This document shows, one piece after another, positions 20,417 to 28,664 of a stretch of DNA of 64,000 nt. The position numbers and the translations under genes were made by a program. The stretch comes from Desulfocapsa sp. GTDB lineage: Bacteria; Desulfobacterota; Desulfobulbia; Desulfobulbales; Desulfocapsaceae. The notes under the pieces were generated by a model that saw nothing but the letters and a program-made list of their open reading frames with translations, was not told where the DNA came from and searched no databases. Position 1 is the stretch's first letter. Each line of letters opens with the position of its first letter. The stretch spans positions 87,445 to 151,444 of the forward strand of contig JAESPV010000007.1 in assembly GCA_016765495.1 (NCBI GenBank). Reading direction: 5' to 3'.

Positions 20417-21925
20417 TCAAGACGGTTTTGTTCTTGATTCATTGCATCCGTTCTCTTCACACACTGTTTCTGGTCCACAGGTACAGGCTCTTCCTTTAAG
20501 GTTGAAGAAAAATTTCAAGCCTTTGCGCACAGTATTGGAAAAGATTTTCTTGGAAAAGATTGAGCCAACCACCTTTTTATTGATCTCGCCCAAAGTGGGA
20601 TAGGGATGGATTGCTGCAGCAACTTTTGACAATCCGACCTTAGCATTCATGACAGCTACCCATTCACCGAGAAGCTCACCTGCGTGTGGACCAAGAATCT
20701 GAACCCCTAAAGGCTTTTCCTTGGTATCCAGCAGCAGCTTGATTCGACCAACAGTCTCTCCCTCGGCAAGTCCTCTGTCGTTGTCGGAAAATTCCTCTGT
20801 CCACGTGGTATATTCGATCCCTGCCGCCTTAGCACTTTTTTCATTCATGCCGATACTGGCCAGTTCCGGGTGAGTGTAGGTACACCAGGGAACATTGCTA
20901 TAGTTCGTTTTTTTGGGCAGATGGAAAACAGCATTACTGAGAACCACTCCGCCTTCATAGCCTGCAACATGGGTAAACTGATAACCGCCAATAACGTCAC
21001 CTGCAGCATAAATATGTTTGTGTCGGGTTTTGAGATACTGGTTGACTTTGATGCCCCTGCGGTCAAATGGAATATCAATATTTTCCAATCCCAAACCTGA
21101 AACGTTGGGAGAACGGCCCAGAGCAACAAGAATCGCGTCCCCCTTGAAGCTGATAGTGCTGCCAGTTGCGGTCTCTACAATGACTTCCCGCTCATCACCC
21201 AGATCCCGGGTGCGGATAATCGAAGTACTAATGTGAAAAACAACCCCCTCGGCTTCAAGTGTCTTTTGCACAAGAGCTGCCATGTCTTGATCTTCCTGGC
21301 CAAGTATCTGACCGGCTCCCTCGATCACCGTCACTTTGGTGCCGAGTCGACAGAATGCCTGGGCCATCTCGATGCCGATTGGGCCTCCACCCATGATAAT
21401 CATTGAGGCGGGTAGCTTGTTGAGAGTAAAGATATCGCGGTTGGTCAGGTGTGGAGTTTTGTCAAGGCCTTCAATTGGCGGCACAGCCGCTGAGGAACCT
21501 GTGGCAACAACCCAGGTTCGAGCAGAAATTATTTTACCGTCAAGTTTAATGGAATGTTCATCCTTGAATACTGGATCGCCGAATTCCACCTGGACACCGA
21601 GTTTGCAGAATCGTTCTACAGAGTCGTGTTTTTGGATAACGGAGACCACCGATTTGATTCGCCTGGAGATTTCCCGAAAATCTACAGGTGGTGGTTCCAT
21701 GGCCGGCAGACCAAATTCAGGCCCGCTTTTCATAAGATGATAGACATGAGCTGTTTTGATTAAAGTCTTGCTTGGTACACAGCCATAGTGAAGACAATCG
21801 CCTCCCAAAGCCTTTTCTTTTTCAATCACTACTGTTTTAGCGCCCAGTTGTGCCGCTCCGGATGCCACGGTCAGGCCAGCTGCACCGCCACCAACAATAC
21901 CAATATCATAATCATAGCTCGCCAT
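20417..21925 (-). CDS. dihydrolipoamide dehydrogenase / mercuric-reductase-like flavoprotein
   Basis: This 502-residue pyridine-nucleotide disulfide oxidoreductase has an FAD-binding GIVGGGAAGLTVASGAAQLG motif near residue 9. The redox-active disulfide is in LGGDCLHYGCVPSKTL, the NAD(P)-binding Rossmann motif is IIMGGGPIGIEMAQ, and the C-terminal dimerisation segment AAIHPYPTLGEI carries a His-Pro pair as in this superfamily. The CLHYGC form is common in mercuric-reductase-like and soluble thiol reductases as well as in Lpd variants, and no 2-oxoacid dehydrogenase genes are adjacent, so the substrate is open. An unusual feature is a C-terminal tail with four Cys (CTCGPETVCEENGC). Start: ATG behind AGGAGAAATACC. 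Confidence 0.8.
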   Translation of the reverse strand: MASYDYDIGIVGGGAAGLTVASGAAQLGAKTVVIEKEKALGGDCLHYGCVPSKTLIKTAHVYHLMKSGPEFGLPAMEPPPVDFREISRRIKSVVSVIQKHDSVERFCKLGVQVEFGDPVFKDEHSIKLDGKIISARTWVVATGSSAAVPPIEGLDKTPHLTNRDIFTLNKLPASMIIMGGGPIGIEMAQAFCRLGTKVTVIEGAGQILGQEDQDMAALVQKTLEAEGVVFHISTSIIRTRDLGDEREVIVETATGSTISFKGDAILVALGRSPNVSGLGLENIDIPFDRRGIKVNQYLKTRHKHIYAAGDVIGGYQFTHVAGYEGGVVLSNAVFHLPKKTNYSNVPWCTYTHPELASIGMNEKSAKAAGIEYTTWTEEFSDNDRGLAEGETVGRIKLLLDTKEKPLGVQILGPHAGELLGEWVAVMNAKVGLSKVAAAIHPYPTLGEINKKVVGSIFSKKIFSNTVRKGLKFFFNLKGRACTCGPETVCEENGCNESRTKPS

Positions 21926-22005
21926 GGTATTTCTCCTCTTTTTGTATTATACAATTTCTGCATTATGCGAGAAATGAACAATAACTCTTTTTTTTGACAA
22001 GGTCA

Positions 22006-22362
22006 TCAACAGTGAATAATCGTTTGTATAAAGTAAGTCGCATGTGGGGAACAAACCTTACAAACCTTACAAACCTTACAAACCTTACAAACCTTACAAA
22101 CCTTATTGAACTTAACCCGTCGCATTGTGTACAGTAAAATGACCGTGACATTCCAGATTGAAGGCGGCAGGAACTCTCGCTGATTCAAATGGTCATATAC
22201 TGAACTAGAACGAGGTTTATAACACCTGGAGCATATTGGCTTACTTTTTTCCCTCGGTACAACTGAAACTAAAACTCTGTTTGTATCACGACATAGGCAA
22301 GAATTCTGAAAAACAAAACTCTTGAATTCTGTCGTATCATTGAGCAAGGTTTTTATGTGCAT
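22006..22362 (-). pseudogene. ISL3-family transposase, N-terminal remnant
   Basis: The 118-codon frame begins MHIKTLLN..FKSFVF and continues with a zinc-finger-like CSRCYKPRSSSVYDHL and the sequence IWNVTVILLYTMRRVKFN. This is the layout of the N-terminus of ISL3-family transposases (normally ~400 residues or more). Homology stops where a 9-bp tandem repeat starts, after which the frame encodes only KVC repeats and a short unrelated tail. No DDE catalytic domain follows, so it is a dead fragment. The repeat appears to have expanded from the second half of the zinc finger. Confidence 0.7.
22052..22105. repeat. six perfect tandem copies of CAAACCTTA
   Basis: A 9-bp unit is repeated six times without error. 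Read on the minus strand it encodes (KVC)n in the frame of the ISL3 transposase remnant. Perfect identity suggests recent slippage or ongoing copy-number variation. Confidence 0.95.
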
Positions 22363-22598
22363 TCAGTCCTCCTTTTTAGGATCTTGCAGAGGTCAATGAA
22401 CGTTATCATTGATCGGACTGAATGCATACTTTGATTCAAAACATTTTGTTTTGAAAAACAATAATTACAGATTGAGCATGGATTAAATTGGAATCAAGGT
22501 TCGCGCAGCGACCTGTAGGGCTTGACCTTCAATTCAATGTAATTCATGCTATTTGACTTATTTTACCCACAGATTCGTTTAAAGAGCCAAAAAAACGA
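22363..22598. other. intergenic region between two transposase remnants
   Basis: This stretch shows no gene, is AT-rich, and presumably consists of insertion-sequence debris. Short inverted matches (AGTCC and GGACT) lie at 22365 and 22415. Nothing else is supported. Confidence 0.4.
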
Positions 22599-22958
22599 GT
22601 GGATCTGCTAATGCCCATCTCCAACAAGAGAAACAAACACTTGCAAACAGTGCCGATAGAAGCAGTTAAACTCGTACCACGCTACAACCCCGAACTGGTC
22701 AGCATCCATGAAAAGGTGCTTGGCAAAGGGAAATCGAAACAGAGCAACACTGGCAATAGCACGAAACTGGTCGCCTACATGTTGGCTGTTGAGTCTTTCG
22801 AATTGGGGACTGTGCGAACCTTCGGGGGAGGCACCCATGGTCTATTTAAAGATCGGCAGGTTTTTCCCCAAACTCAATCTTCTGTGACGACCAATAGCCT
22901 GAGACAGCAAATAGATGTCTGGTCACGAGCCTTTGCGTTGAGCCAAGGAATAGTATAA
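22599..22958 (+). pseudogene. IS110-family transposase, C-terminal remnant
   Basis: About the first 70 codons (MPISNKRNKHLQTVPIEAVK, then LVPRYNPEL and LVAYMLAVE) resemble the end of the transposase_20 domain of IS110/IS116/IS902 elements. There the consensus reads ISKxGNxxLRxxLIEAA..xxRYNP. Homology fades after about 22815. The catalytic DEDD N-terminal half is missing, so this is a truncated copy. No flanking repeats were recognised. Confidence 0.65.
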
Positions 22959-23010
22959 AAAATGCGAGTTGTAATGCCTAAAAAAAATTCGAGAGCTGTT
23001 TGTTCCCTCC

Positions 23011-23073
23011 CGTTTTTGAAAATCACAACACTACGAATTTATGAGGTTTTTCGTGTTATGATTTTCAAAAACG
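23011..23073. repeat. long imperfect inverted repeat (hairpin)
   Basis: The left arm at 23011-23037 begins CGTTTTTGAAAATCACAACA. The right arm at 23047-23073 is its near-perfect reverse complement, with CGTTTTTGAAAATCATAACA on the other strand. About 9 bp separate the arms and only a few bases mismatch. It lies between the IS110 remnant and the chemoreceptor gene. It could be an insertion-element end pair, a small palindromic element or a bidirectional terminator. Confidence 0.75.
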
Positions 23074-23091
23074 AGCTGCGTGGAAAAGTGC

Positions 23092-23150
23092 CACTGGGAG
23101 GACAGGAAATCTCCGTTTTCTTCTTGCCTTTACTTATCATAGATGTCCCG
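23092..23150 (+). repeat. left arm of 59-bp inverted repeat bracketing the chemoreceptor
   Basis: This arm matches the reverse complement of 25021-25079 at 51 of 59 positions by hand alignment. The conserved tail is ACTTATCATAGATGTC. The arm ends 39 bp after the chemoreceptor stop codon. Confidence 0.85.
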
Positions 23151-23188
23151 GATTGTTTGCAGATACTGCAAGAGCGAACGTATCAAAC

Positions 23189-24874
23189 TTAGACCCGGAA
23201 CTGATTCATAAGATCGCCCAACTGTCCAGCAAGTCTTGAAAGATCATCGGACTGGATGTTTACGTCATTACTCTTTCCGGAGAGTTGCGAGGTAACCTCA
23301 CTCACTGCCGCAATTTCACTGGCGATTTCACCCGAAACAGAAGAGCTCTGGGCCACGTTTTCATTCACTTCGTTAATGCCTTGGGCAGCCTGGGCCACAT
23401 TGGCTGTTATTTCATCGGTAGCGGCCGACTGTTCTTCCACTGCCGAGGCAATGGTGGTCACGATTTCATTAACATCCTTAATGACACTACTGATCTCCTT
23501 GATCTCATTGACTGTGAGGTCCGTTGAGGACTGAATATCTTCGATTTTCGACTTAATCTCCTGGGTAGCCTCTGATGTCTGCTTGGCCAGTTCCTTAATC
23601 TCATTAGCAACAACAGCAAACCCCTTACCTGCCTCTCCTGCCCGTGCCGCCTCAATAGTGGCATTCAGGGCAAGGAGGTTGGTCTGTTCTGAAATTTCTG
23701 TGATGACCTCGGTCACCTTGCTGATCTCTCTGGCGGCGCTGCCAAGTTTGTCAACCCGACTGGTGGCCCTGTCCGTACTGGTGACGGCCTTTTCAGTAAT
23801 CGTCCTTGCCTTGGCTGTATTGTCTGCAATCTCACTCACTGTGGCACTCATCTCTTCGGTGGCAGAAGCAACCATATTAACATTGACAGAAGCCTGCTCA
23901 CTGGCTGCAGCCATAGCATTCATGTTTGCACTCATCTCTTCGGCGGCAACTGCAACGGTGGTGGAACGGCTGTTGGCATCTTCAGATCCTGCTAACAACT
24001 CACCTGCCAGAGAGGAGAGTTCCCTGGAAGAGTTGTTGATGGTGCCAATATTGGTCTTGACCTGTCCGATAATGTCCTGCAATTTCTCCACAAAAGTATT
24101 AAACCACTGAGACAGCTCTCCCGTTTCGTCGTTACCGACCGAGAGTCTTTGGGTCAGATCCCCTTCGCCCTGAGCAATGTCTTTGATCATCTCACTGGCA
24201 AGGTTAATGGGTGAGAGGATGGTACGGGCTGTCATCCAGATTATCCCTGTAGCGAACAGTGATATCATAAGAATAAAGAGCCTCCTGTAAAGGGTGAGGG
24301 AAGCAATTGTTTGGTGCATATGGTCATTTGCCTCAAGTTTTTCCTCGGTCATCGATTCCTTTGTTTTCACCAGGGCCTCACTGATTTTTCCATGCAGGTT
24401 ATCAATACGATCATCCAACTCGGTAAAGACCTCATCTCCGGCACGGTCTTGAATGCCTCTAAAGAGATCTTTGAGAATTGCCTCTTCCAGTTTGGTGTAT
24501 GTCTGGACAATGGTTTCTGCCAACTGTTTTTCTTCTGCAGTATGTGCAAGCTCCCGGACCATTGGCAGGGTATCCTTGATCAGCTTGGTTGCAGCATTGC
24601 TCCCCTCCATGAGTTCGGGGGCAACACTCCCCTCATCTTTGTCAACTATGGCATCCATGGCAACCAGAGTGAACTGCAGGAGGGAGACATCCAGGCTGGT
24701 GAGGGTGTCGAGCTGTGTACCGTGGAGAGTATCCTGTGCAGTAGCTTGGTCAAGGGTACGCTGTGCGTAGGAGGAAAAAGCCTCCATGGCCAGCATTGCG
24801 GCAATAAAGAGGATGGCAATAAAAATCAATTTGGCCTTGATGGTTGACAGCAAGCGGGATGTAGCAATAGCCAT
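23189..24874 (-). CDS. methyl-accepting chemotaxis protein
   Basis: This 561-residue transmembrane chemoreceptor has a first membrane helix at about residues 14-32 and a periplasmic helical sensing region (about 40-195, four-helix-bundle type). A second helix ([18 protein letters not shown], about 201-219) leads into a HAMP domain (about 220-275, with [12 protein letters not shown]). The long cytoplasmic coiled-coil signalling domain has the kinase-contact tip [27 protein letters not shown]. No C-terminal pentapeptide tether is present (it ends LMNQFRV). It is flanked by inverted repeats and insertion-element remnants, suggesting that it moved here. The ligand is unknown. The start is ATG behind CTGGAG. 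Confidence 0.93.
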   Translation of the reverse strand: MAIATSRLLSTIKAKLIFIAILFIAAMLAMEAFSSYAQRTLDQATAQDTLHGTQLDTLTSLDVSLLQFTLVAMDAIVDKDEGSVAPELMEGSNAATKLIKDTLPMVRELAHTAEEKQLAETIVQTYTKLEEAILKDLFRGIQDRAGDEVFTELDDRIDNLHGKISEALVKTKESMTEEKLEANDHMHQTIASLTLYRRLFILMISLFATGIIWMTARTILSPINLASEMIKDIAQGEGDLTQRLSVGNDETGELSQWFNTFVEKLQDIIGQVKTNIGTINNSSRELSSLAGELLAGSEDANSRSTTVAVAAEEMSANMNAMAAASEQASVNVNMVASATEEMSATVSEIADNTAKARTITEKAVTSTDRATSRVDKLGSAAREISKVTEVITEISEQTNLLALNATIEAARAGEAGKGFAVVANEIKELAKQTSEATQEIKSKIEDIQSSTDLTVNEIKEISSVIKDVNEIVTTIASAVEEQSAATDEITANVAQAAQGINEVNENVAQSSSVSGEIASEIAAVSEVTSQLSGKSNDVNIQSDDLSRLAGQLGDLMNQFRV

Positions 24875-25433
24875 GGGAAACTCCAGATAATGAGGTATTA
24901 AAAAAAAAGAATGATTATTGAATGATTATCTCCCCAGAGGTTTTATTTGTCAAGAAGATATAAAAAAAGGTTTAAAACCCTTTCCGACTGTCCCCTGGCG
25001 TAATTACCCACGTAACAATTCGAGACATCTATGATAAGTTAAGTCAAGAGGAAAACGGATATTTCTTGTCCTTCCGGTGATGTTTTTAGCATGTAGTTGA
25101 CATAACTGTCTGGCGAAAATGGTCGAAAGAGCATCCTGAATCAAAAATACTCAAACAGTACTGGTTATAAGGCGGCAGGAGGGCAAGATACTTTTAAAAA
25201 AGAGATTGCCCAAAGACAAAAAAACTGCGATGCAGTCCGCATAGTTGTCCACATTATCCTGATTTGCTTATCGCCCCCGTGGAAGGTGGCTTATCTGTGT
25301 GAATCGATCGGGTGGAAAGAGTGGAAAGGGTGGAAATATCAAACAAAACACAGGGTAGAATCAACTGAATGCCCCTACCCTGTTGCTCGACGACTAGCTT
25401 TGAGCCACTGTAAGCGCCCAAACAAAAAGTCTG
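24875..25433. other. 559-bp gene-free region between the chemoreceptor and the eCIS operon end
   Basis: The region contains the right inverted-repeat arm (25021-25079) and a GGTTTAAAACC palindrome near 24967 next to an A-run, which on the minus strand resembles a small terminator before the chemoreceptor gene. Three tandem 9-mers of the form GTGGAAAGR lie at 25312-25338. No coding sequence is convincing. It separates the downstream end of the injection-system operon from the metabolic region. Confidence 0.5.
25021..25079 (-). repeat. right arm of 59-bp inverted repeat bracketing the chemoreceptor
   Basis: This is the reverse-complement partner of 23092-23150. The copy lies about 147 bp upstream of the chemoreceptor start. 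The similarity may extend another ~8 bp (ATTGTT) beyond the 59 positions. Confidence 0.85.
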
Positions 25434-26453
25434 TTACGTACTTACTTTGATAGTGTAATTACCAGTGCCTCCGGATTGATTATAGTGCCTGAGTTGTACA
25501 AAATATTGACCTGCAACGAGGTCTACAACAATTCTTGAATTGCGTCCAATTCCGCCATCATCATCCTCGGCAATCAATGCAGTTTGACTTTCTGGCCCAA
25601 ACAGTTTCATCACAACATCTGTTTGTCCACCTGTTTCTATCGTATAACGACCATCCGACTTCGCAGTGAAAACAAAAAGATCTTCTTCTCCAGGCTGGCC
25701 TATGCTGGCCGATACTCCTGTAGTATCGATAACAGGAACCTCGACAGGATCTCCAGCCACATCCGGGTACGCTTCAGCACCTGCAATAAAAGCCTTGTCT
25801 ACATCCGAGAGTGTCTCATTTTCCTTGGTGCCCTCACCACTTGCGACCCAACTATCGGGAAAGAAATACAGCATAATTGAATCACCATCAAAAATAGTGC
25901 CTCGTATCTGGTCGGACCTATACTTATTAAGAACATTACTTCTGATCTGTGCCTCAGTCCAGGAATTTGGTGGTCCACTCAAATCACGGATCACAATTTC
26001 CTCATTCCATTCGATTCCACCAGCAGGGTTCTGATGTTCATGGGCAAGGCCAATAGCATGCCCAAATTCGTGCAGAACAACACCCTGGTCTTGCCATCCA
26101 AGGTTCATTGTAGGTTCGTTCTGAGGGATTCTCTTGGCATCGGTACCGACCCACGACCACGCCCCATCATTAGCATTGAAAACGATACGGATCTCCGCAT
26201 CAGGTGCATCGGTGAATTCAAACTTCAGGTTGGCATGCTCAGTCCATTCCGGAGCGAAATCCCTGACAATTTGTTGCTGTTGATCTGTGCCATCCAAAAA
26301 TCGGATGCGCAGGGTCGACCCGTTAATCCACATTTTTTTAAATTCAATTATTGCGCGTGAAGCACCTCCTCCCGGGGAAGCTATCAAACGCTGTGGAACA
26401 TGCATTTCGTGCGGTAAAATACGTTCAAAGCAAATTCTTGGATAGTCAGTCAT
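25434..26453 (-). CDS. astacin-like zinc metalloprotease with C-terminal PPC domain; candidate eCIS cargo
   Basis: This protein of about 339 residues has a catalytic zinc site HEFGHAIGLAH at 128-138 (HExxHxxGxxH) and a downstream Met-turn, SIMLY, near residue 200, as in metzincins of the astacin/M12 type. The last ~90 residues resemble a bacterial pre-peptidase C-terminal (PPC) beta-sandwich (GEEDLFVFTAKSDGRY... AGQYFVQLRHYN). ATG 26453 has AAGGAG at the right distance; an in-frame ATG two codons earlier is too close to that site. No signal peptide is present, which is odd for a protease of a secreted type. It is the last gene of the injection-system operon, so delivery through the particle is the simplest explanation, by inference. 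Its target is unknown. Confidence 0.8.
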   Translation of the reverse strand: MTDYPRICFERILPHEMHVPQRLIASPGGGASRAIIEFKKMWINGSTLRIRFLDGTDQQQQIVRDFAPEWTEHANLKFEFTDAPDAEIRIVFNANDGAWSWVGTDAKRIPQNEPTMNLGWQDQGVVLHEFGHAIGLAHEHQNPAGGIEWNEEIVIRDLSGPPNSWTEAQIRSNVLNKYRSDQIRGTIFDGDSIMLYFFPDSWVASGEGTKENETLSDVDKAFIAGAEAYPDVAGDPVEVPVIDTTGVSASIGQPGEEDLFVFTAKSDGRYTIETGGQTDVVMKLFGPESQTALIAEDDDGGIGRNSRIVVDLVAGQYFVQLRHYNQSGGTGNYTIKVST

Positions 26454-26560
26454 AACCATTCTCCTTTGTCTTTGTTTTACGCTATTCTCCAACACAGTGT
26501 TGAAGTATTTTGTCCAAATACAACAGATTTCCCACCGAACAAAACAGACGTGACGAACAA

Positions 26561-27532
26561 TTAGTCATCATCTGGCTTGCTGCCTAGCTTTCGCACATGT
26601 GCTTCATCCACATCGACCGACTGGTGAAAATATGAGTCTCTCCCCAGTTCTTTGTCTCTCATGCTAACTGTTTTTACATGCTGAAAATTATCCGGTGGTC
26701 TAACATCTCCTTTTGTTTCTTCATAAAGAGAAAACCAAGGTAACCCGTGTTCGGTATAGGTTTTGGCATCAATTGACGTAGGCGGTGGCTCCTGACCGGT
26801 GATTTTTCGAAATTGGCCAGTATTAAGAATATGTATTGTGATCCGCCCACTGCTATCCTGATTCCAGACATTAATGCCGTGAATATCCGGATAGATCTTC
26901 TGCTTCATTATCCCACCGGCTCCGATCCCCATCTGTTGTGTTACCGGAACTGCCGACTGTGGCCTGCCAAGTCTGCCATGCTCAATGGTAGTTTTTGGAG
27001 GCGGTTTATCAGGGAATATTCCTGGTTTAGGTTCAAATACAGTCAGCTGGATACCCCCGAATTCTTCAGTACCAGTAACCAGAGATTCAACTGTATACCC
27101 TAGCCCTAAGGGCATAGCCACGAACTGACGAATCGTTCCATGACCAGCATTGATTCCATCGAGCCAGATTTGTTCTGGACTCACGATGTAATCCTGTGGC
27201 TCGTTCAATGTGTAACTATGGTCGAGCTTACCGGAAATCACATTCACACCACCGACTGTTATCTTCACTGCATTTGGTTTCCAGGCCGCAGCTCTGAATC
27301 CGAGCCAAAGAGCTTCACGCTGATACATCGGAATAAATGCCCCACCCTCTTCCAACCAATCCGGCGGTATTTTGGCAGCATAATCTTTCACATCAAAAAT
27401 AGAGATACGGCCTAAACCGGGAGGTAAGGGGTAAGCACGCCCATCATCAGGAATACGCAGGGTACGGTAGAAGGCAACAGCAAAACGTGTCCCTATCTGC
27501 ACCATATTTTTATCAATCACGACATTGAGCAT
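26561..27532 (-). CDS. conserved-looking protein of unknown function in the eCIS operon
   Basis: This 323-residue soluble protein has no signal peptide, membrane helix or recognised catalytic motif. The first third contains IGTRFAVAFYRTLRIPDDG and GGAFIPMYQREALWLGF. The middle has SPEQIWLDGIN and IRQFVAMPLGLGYTVE, then PKPGIFP with a Pro-rich linker. The C-terminal third includes SGRITIHILNTGQFRKITG. The dense, well-formed motifs suggest an old family, but I cannot name it. It sits between the protease and a fibre-adaptor-like gene and follows the operon's direction, so a role in cargo handling or as cargo itself is possible. Start ATG with AGGGG ten bases upstream. Confidence 0.6.
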   Translation of the reverse strand: MLNVVIDKNMVQIGTRFAVAFYRTLRIPDDGRAYPLPPGLGRISIFDVKDYAAKIPPDWLEEGGAFIPMYQREALWLGFRAAAWKPNAVKITVGGVNVISGKLDHSYTLNEPQDYIVSPEQIWLDGINAGHGTIRQFVAMPLGLGYTVESLVTGTEEFGGIQLTVFEPKPGIFPDKPPPKTTIEHGRLGRPQSAVPVTQQMGIGAGGIMKQKIYPDIHGINVWNQDSSGRITIHILNTGQFRKITGQEPPPTSIDAKTYTEHGLPWFSLYEETKGDVRPPDNFQHVKTVSMRDKELGRDSYFHQSVDVDEAHVRKLGSKPDDD

Positions 27533-27668
27533 TATTGACCCCTGTTGCTCTTCTGTTTTTTTGTATTGAAATTGCAGCGTAATATGCTCAACTTATTTCG
27601 TACACGTTCCTTCTCCCTGAGCTTGCTGGCTAATCACAATGTACATTGCAAAAAACAAACTGAAAAAG

Positions 27669-28622
27669 TCACGTATCCATCAAATCACCAAGAAGTACCT
27701 TTTGTAATCGGGCATCATCAAGGGCGACCTGAAGAAGAGCTAATTCCTCCTGCAATTGAGCTAACATTTCAGCAGTAAAATCCGGAGATTCCATTTCACT
27801 AACGATTCTTTCTGGATGCTGAATTAGAAGATTACTGATTGTATAGTAAGACAACTGGGCAAATGGTGACAAGGTCACCTTTAGAGTCATGACTAACCTG
27901 GCCTTTGCGTGTAATTCTCTTAGTTTGACAAGTGGTATACCTCCAAGAGGAAGTAGTGGATCAATATTTATTAGATCACCAATTGTGTGTATTCCTTCTG
28001 CGTCAAAATCATCTCCATATCCCTTACCAACACCGTCTATGCTAAGAACTGGAAATGCAGCACCAAATCCAGTTATTTCCTCCCTTGGCGCCCCCCCTCC
28101 TACAAATGTCAGGCGTAACTCTCTATTAAGAGTAAGTACCGGGGTGAGGTCATAACGTTCATGCATCACGTGGTTTATCATGTAACCTGAGTTTGCCTGA
28201 TCAGTTGCATTTCCACCGAAGAGCCCGAATTCCCGCAAGGGTTGCGAGCCGTTTGTGACAACTTCCTCTCCCTGTACCTCCATAGTTATAGACAAAAAGC
28301 TTGTGGGATACTCAACGGGTTCACCATCGTTGTTGAGATAAATAATCTGATCAACAGGAATGGGCTTGCGATATACCTCATTTGTCAATTGTGTATCTGT
28401 CAAGAGAGGGACAGGACGAGTTACATCCCATGATGTTTCCCCTTCTCCCATGGCAAGATAGAGAATGCCCTTTGTTTCTTCATGACCTTTCATCAGCATG
28501 GACAAAAGTGTATTGCACTGTCGGACAATACGATTTGATTGCCATGGACTTTTCAGGATGTGCGAACCGCCCTTATGGCTAAGCACATCCTGAAAAGAGC
28601 CCTGTAGAAGATTTATCTGCAT
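27669..28622 (-). CDS. fibre-adaptor-like eCIS accessory protein with HhH-like C-terminus
   Basis: The first ~175 residues of this 317-residue protein are a clear relative of the 174-residue product at 33811-34335: a region with SNRIVRQCNTLLSMLMKG, then WD, then LREFGLFGG and a later ELRLTF. The LREFGLFG element recalls the E-(I/F)-GLFD sequence of phage tail-collar/fibre proteins. The extra C-terminal ~130 residues contain a helix-hairpin-helix-like segment (IDGVGKGYGDDFDAEGIHTI) followed by helices and end in a likely coiled coil. It has no signal peptide. It lies directly downstream of the VWA/beta-barrel gene. The function is not known; an adaptor or receptor-binding part of the particle is inferred. 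Confidence 0.55.
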   Translation of the reverse strand: MQINLLQGSFQDVLSHKGGSHILKSPWQSNRIVRQCNTLLSMLMKGHEETKGILYLAMGEGETSWDVTRPVPLLTDTQLTNEVYRKPIPVDQIIYLNNDGEPVEYPTSFLSITMEVQGEEVVTNGSQPLREFGLFGGNATDQANSGYMINHVMHERYDLTPVLTLNRELRLTFVGGGAPREEITGFGAAFPVLSIDGVGKGYGDDFDAEGIHTIGDLINIDPLLPLGGIPLVKLRELHAKARLVMTLKVTLSPFAQLSYYTISNLLIQHPERIVSEMESPDFTAEMLAQLQEELALLQVALDDARLQKVLLGDLMDT

Positions 28623-28664
28623 AACAATAACTGCCTGTTATTATACCTGTTCATTTCTGGAGAC

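Noticed and set aside
22052..22105. Tandem repeat considered as a CRISPR-like array
   Set aside because: The units are 9 bp and contiguous without spacers, and no cas genes are present.
23583..24847. Long plus-strand frames opposite the chemoreceptor
   Set aside because: They are a by-product of the biased codon pattern of the coiled-coil gene; the products are low-complexity.
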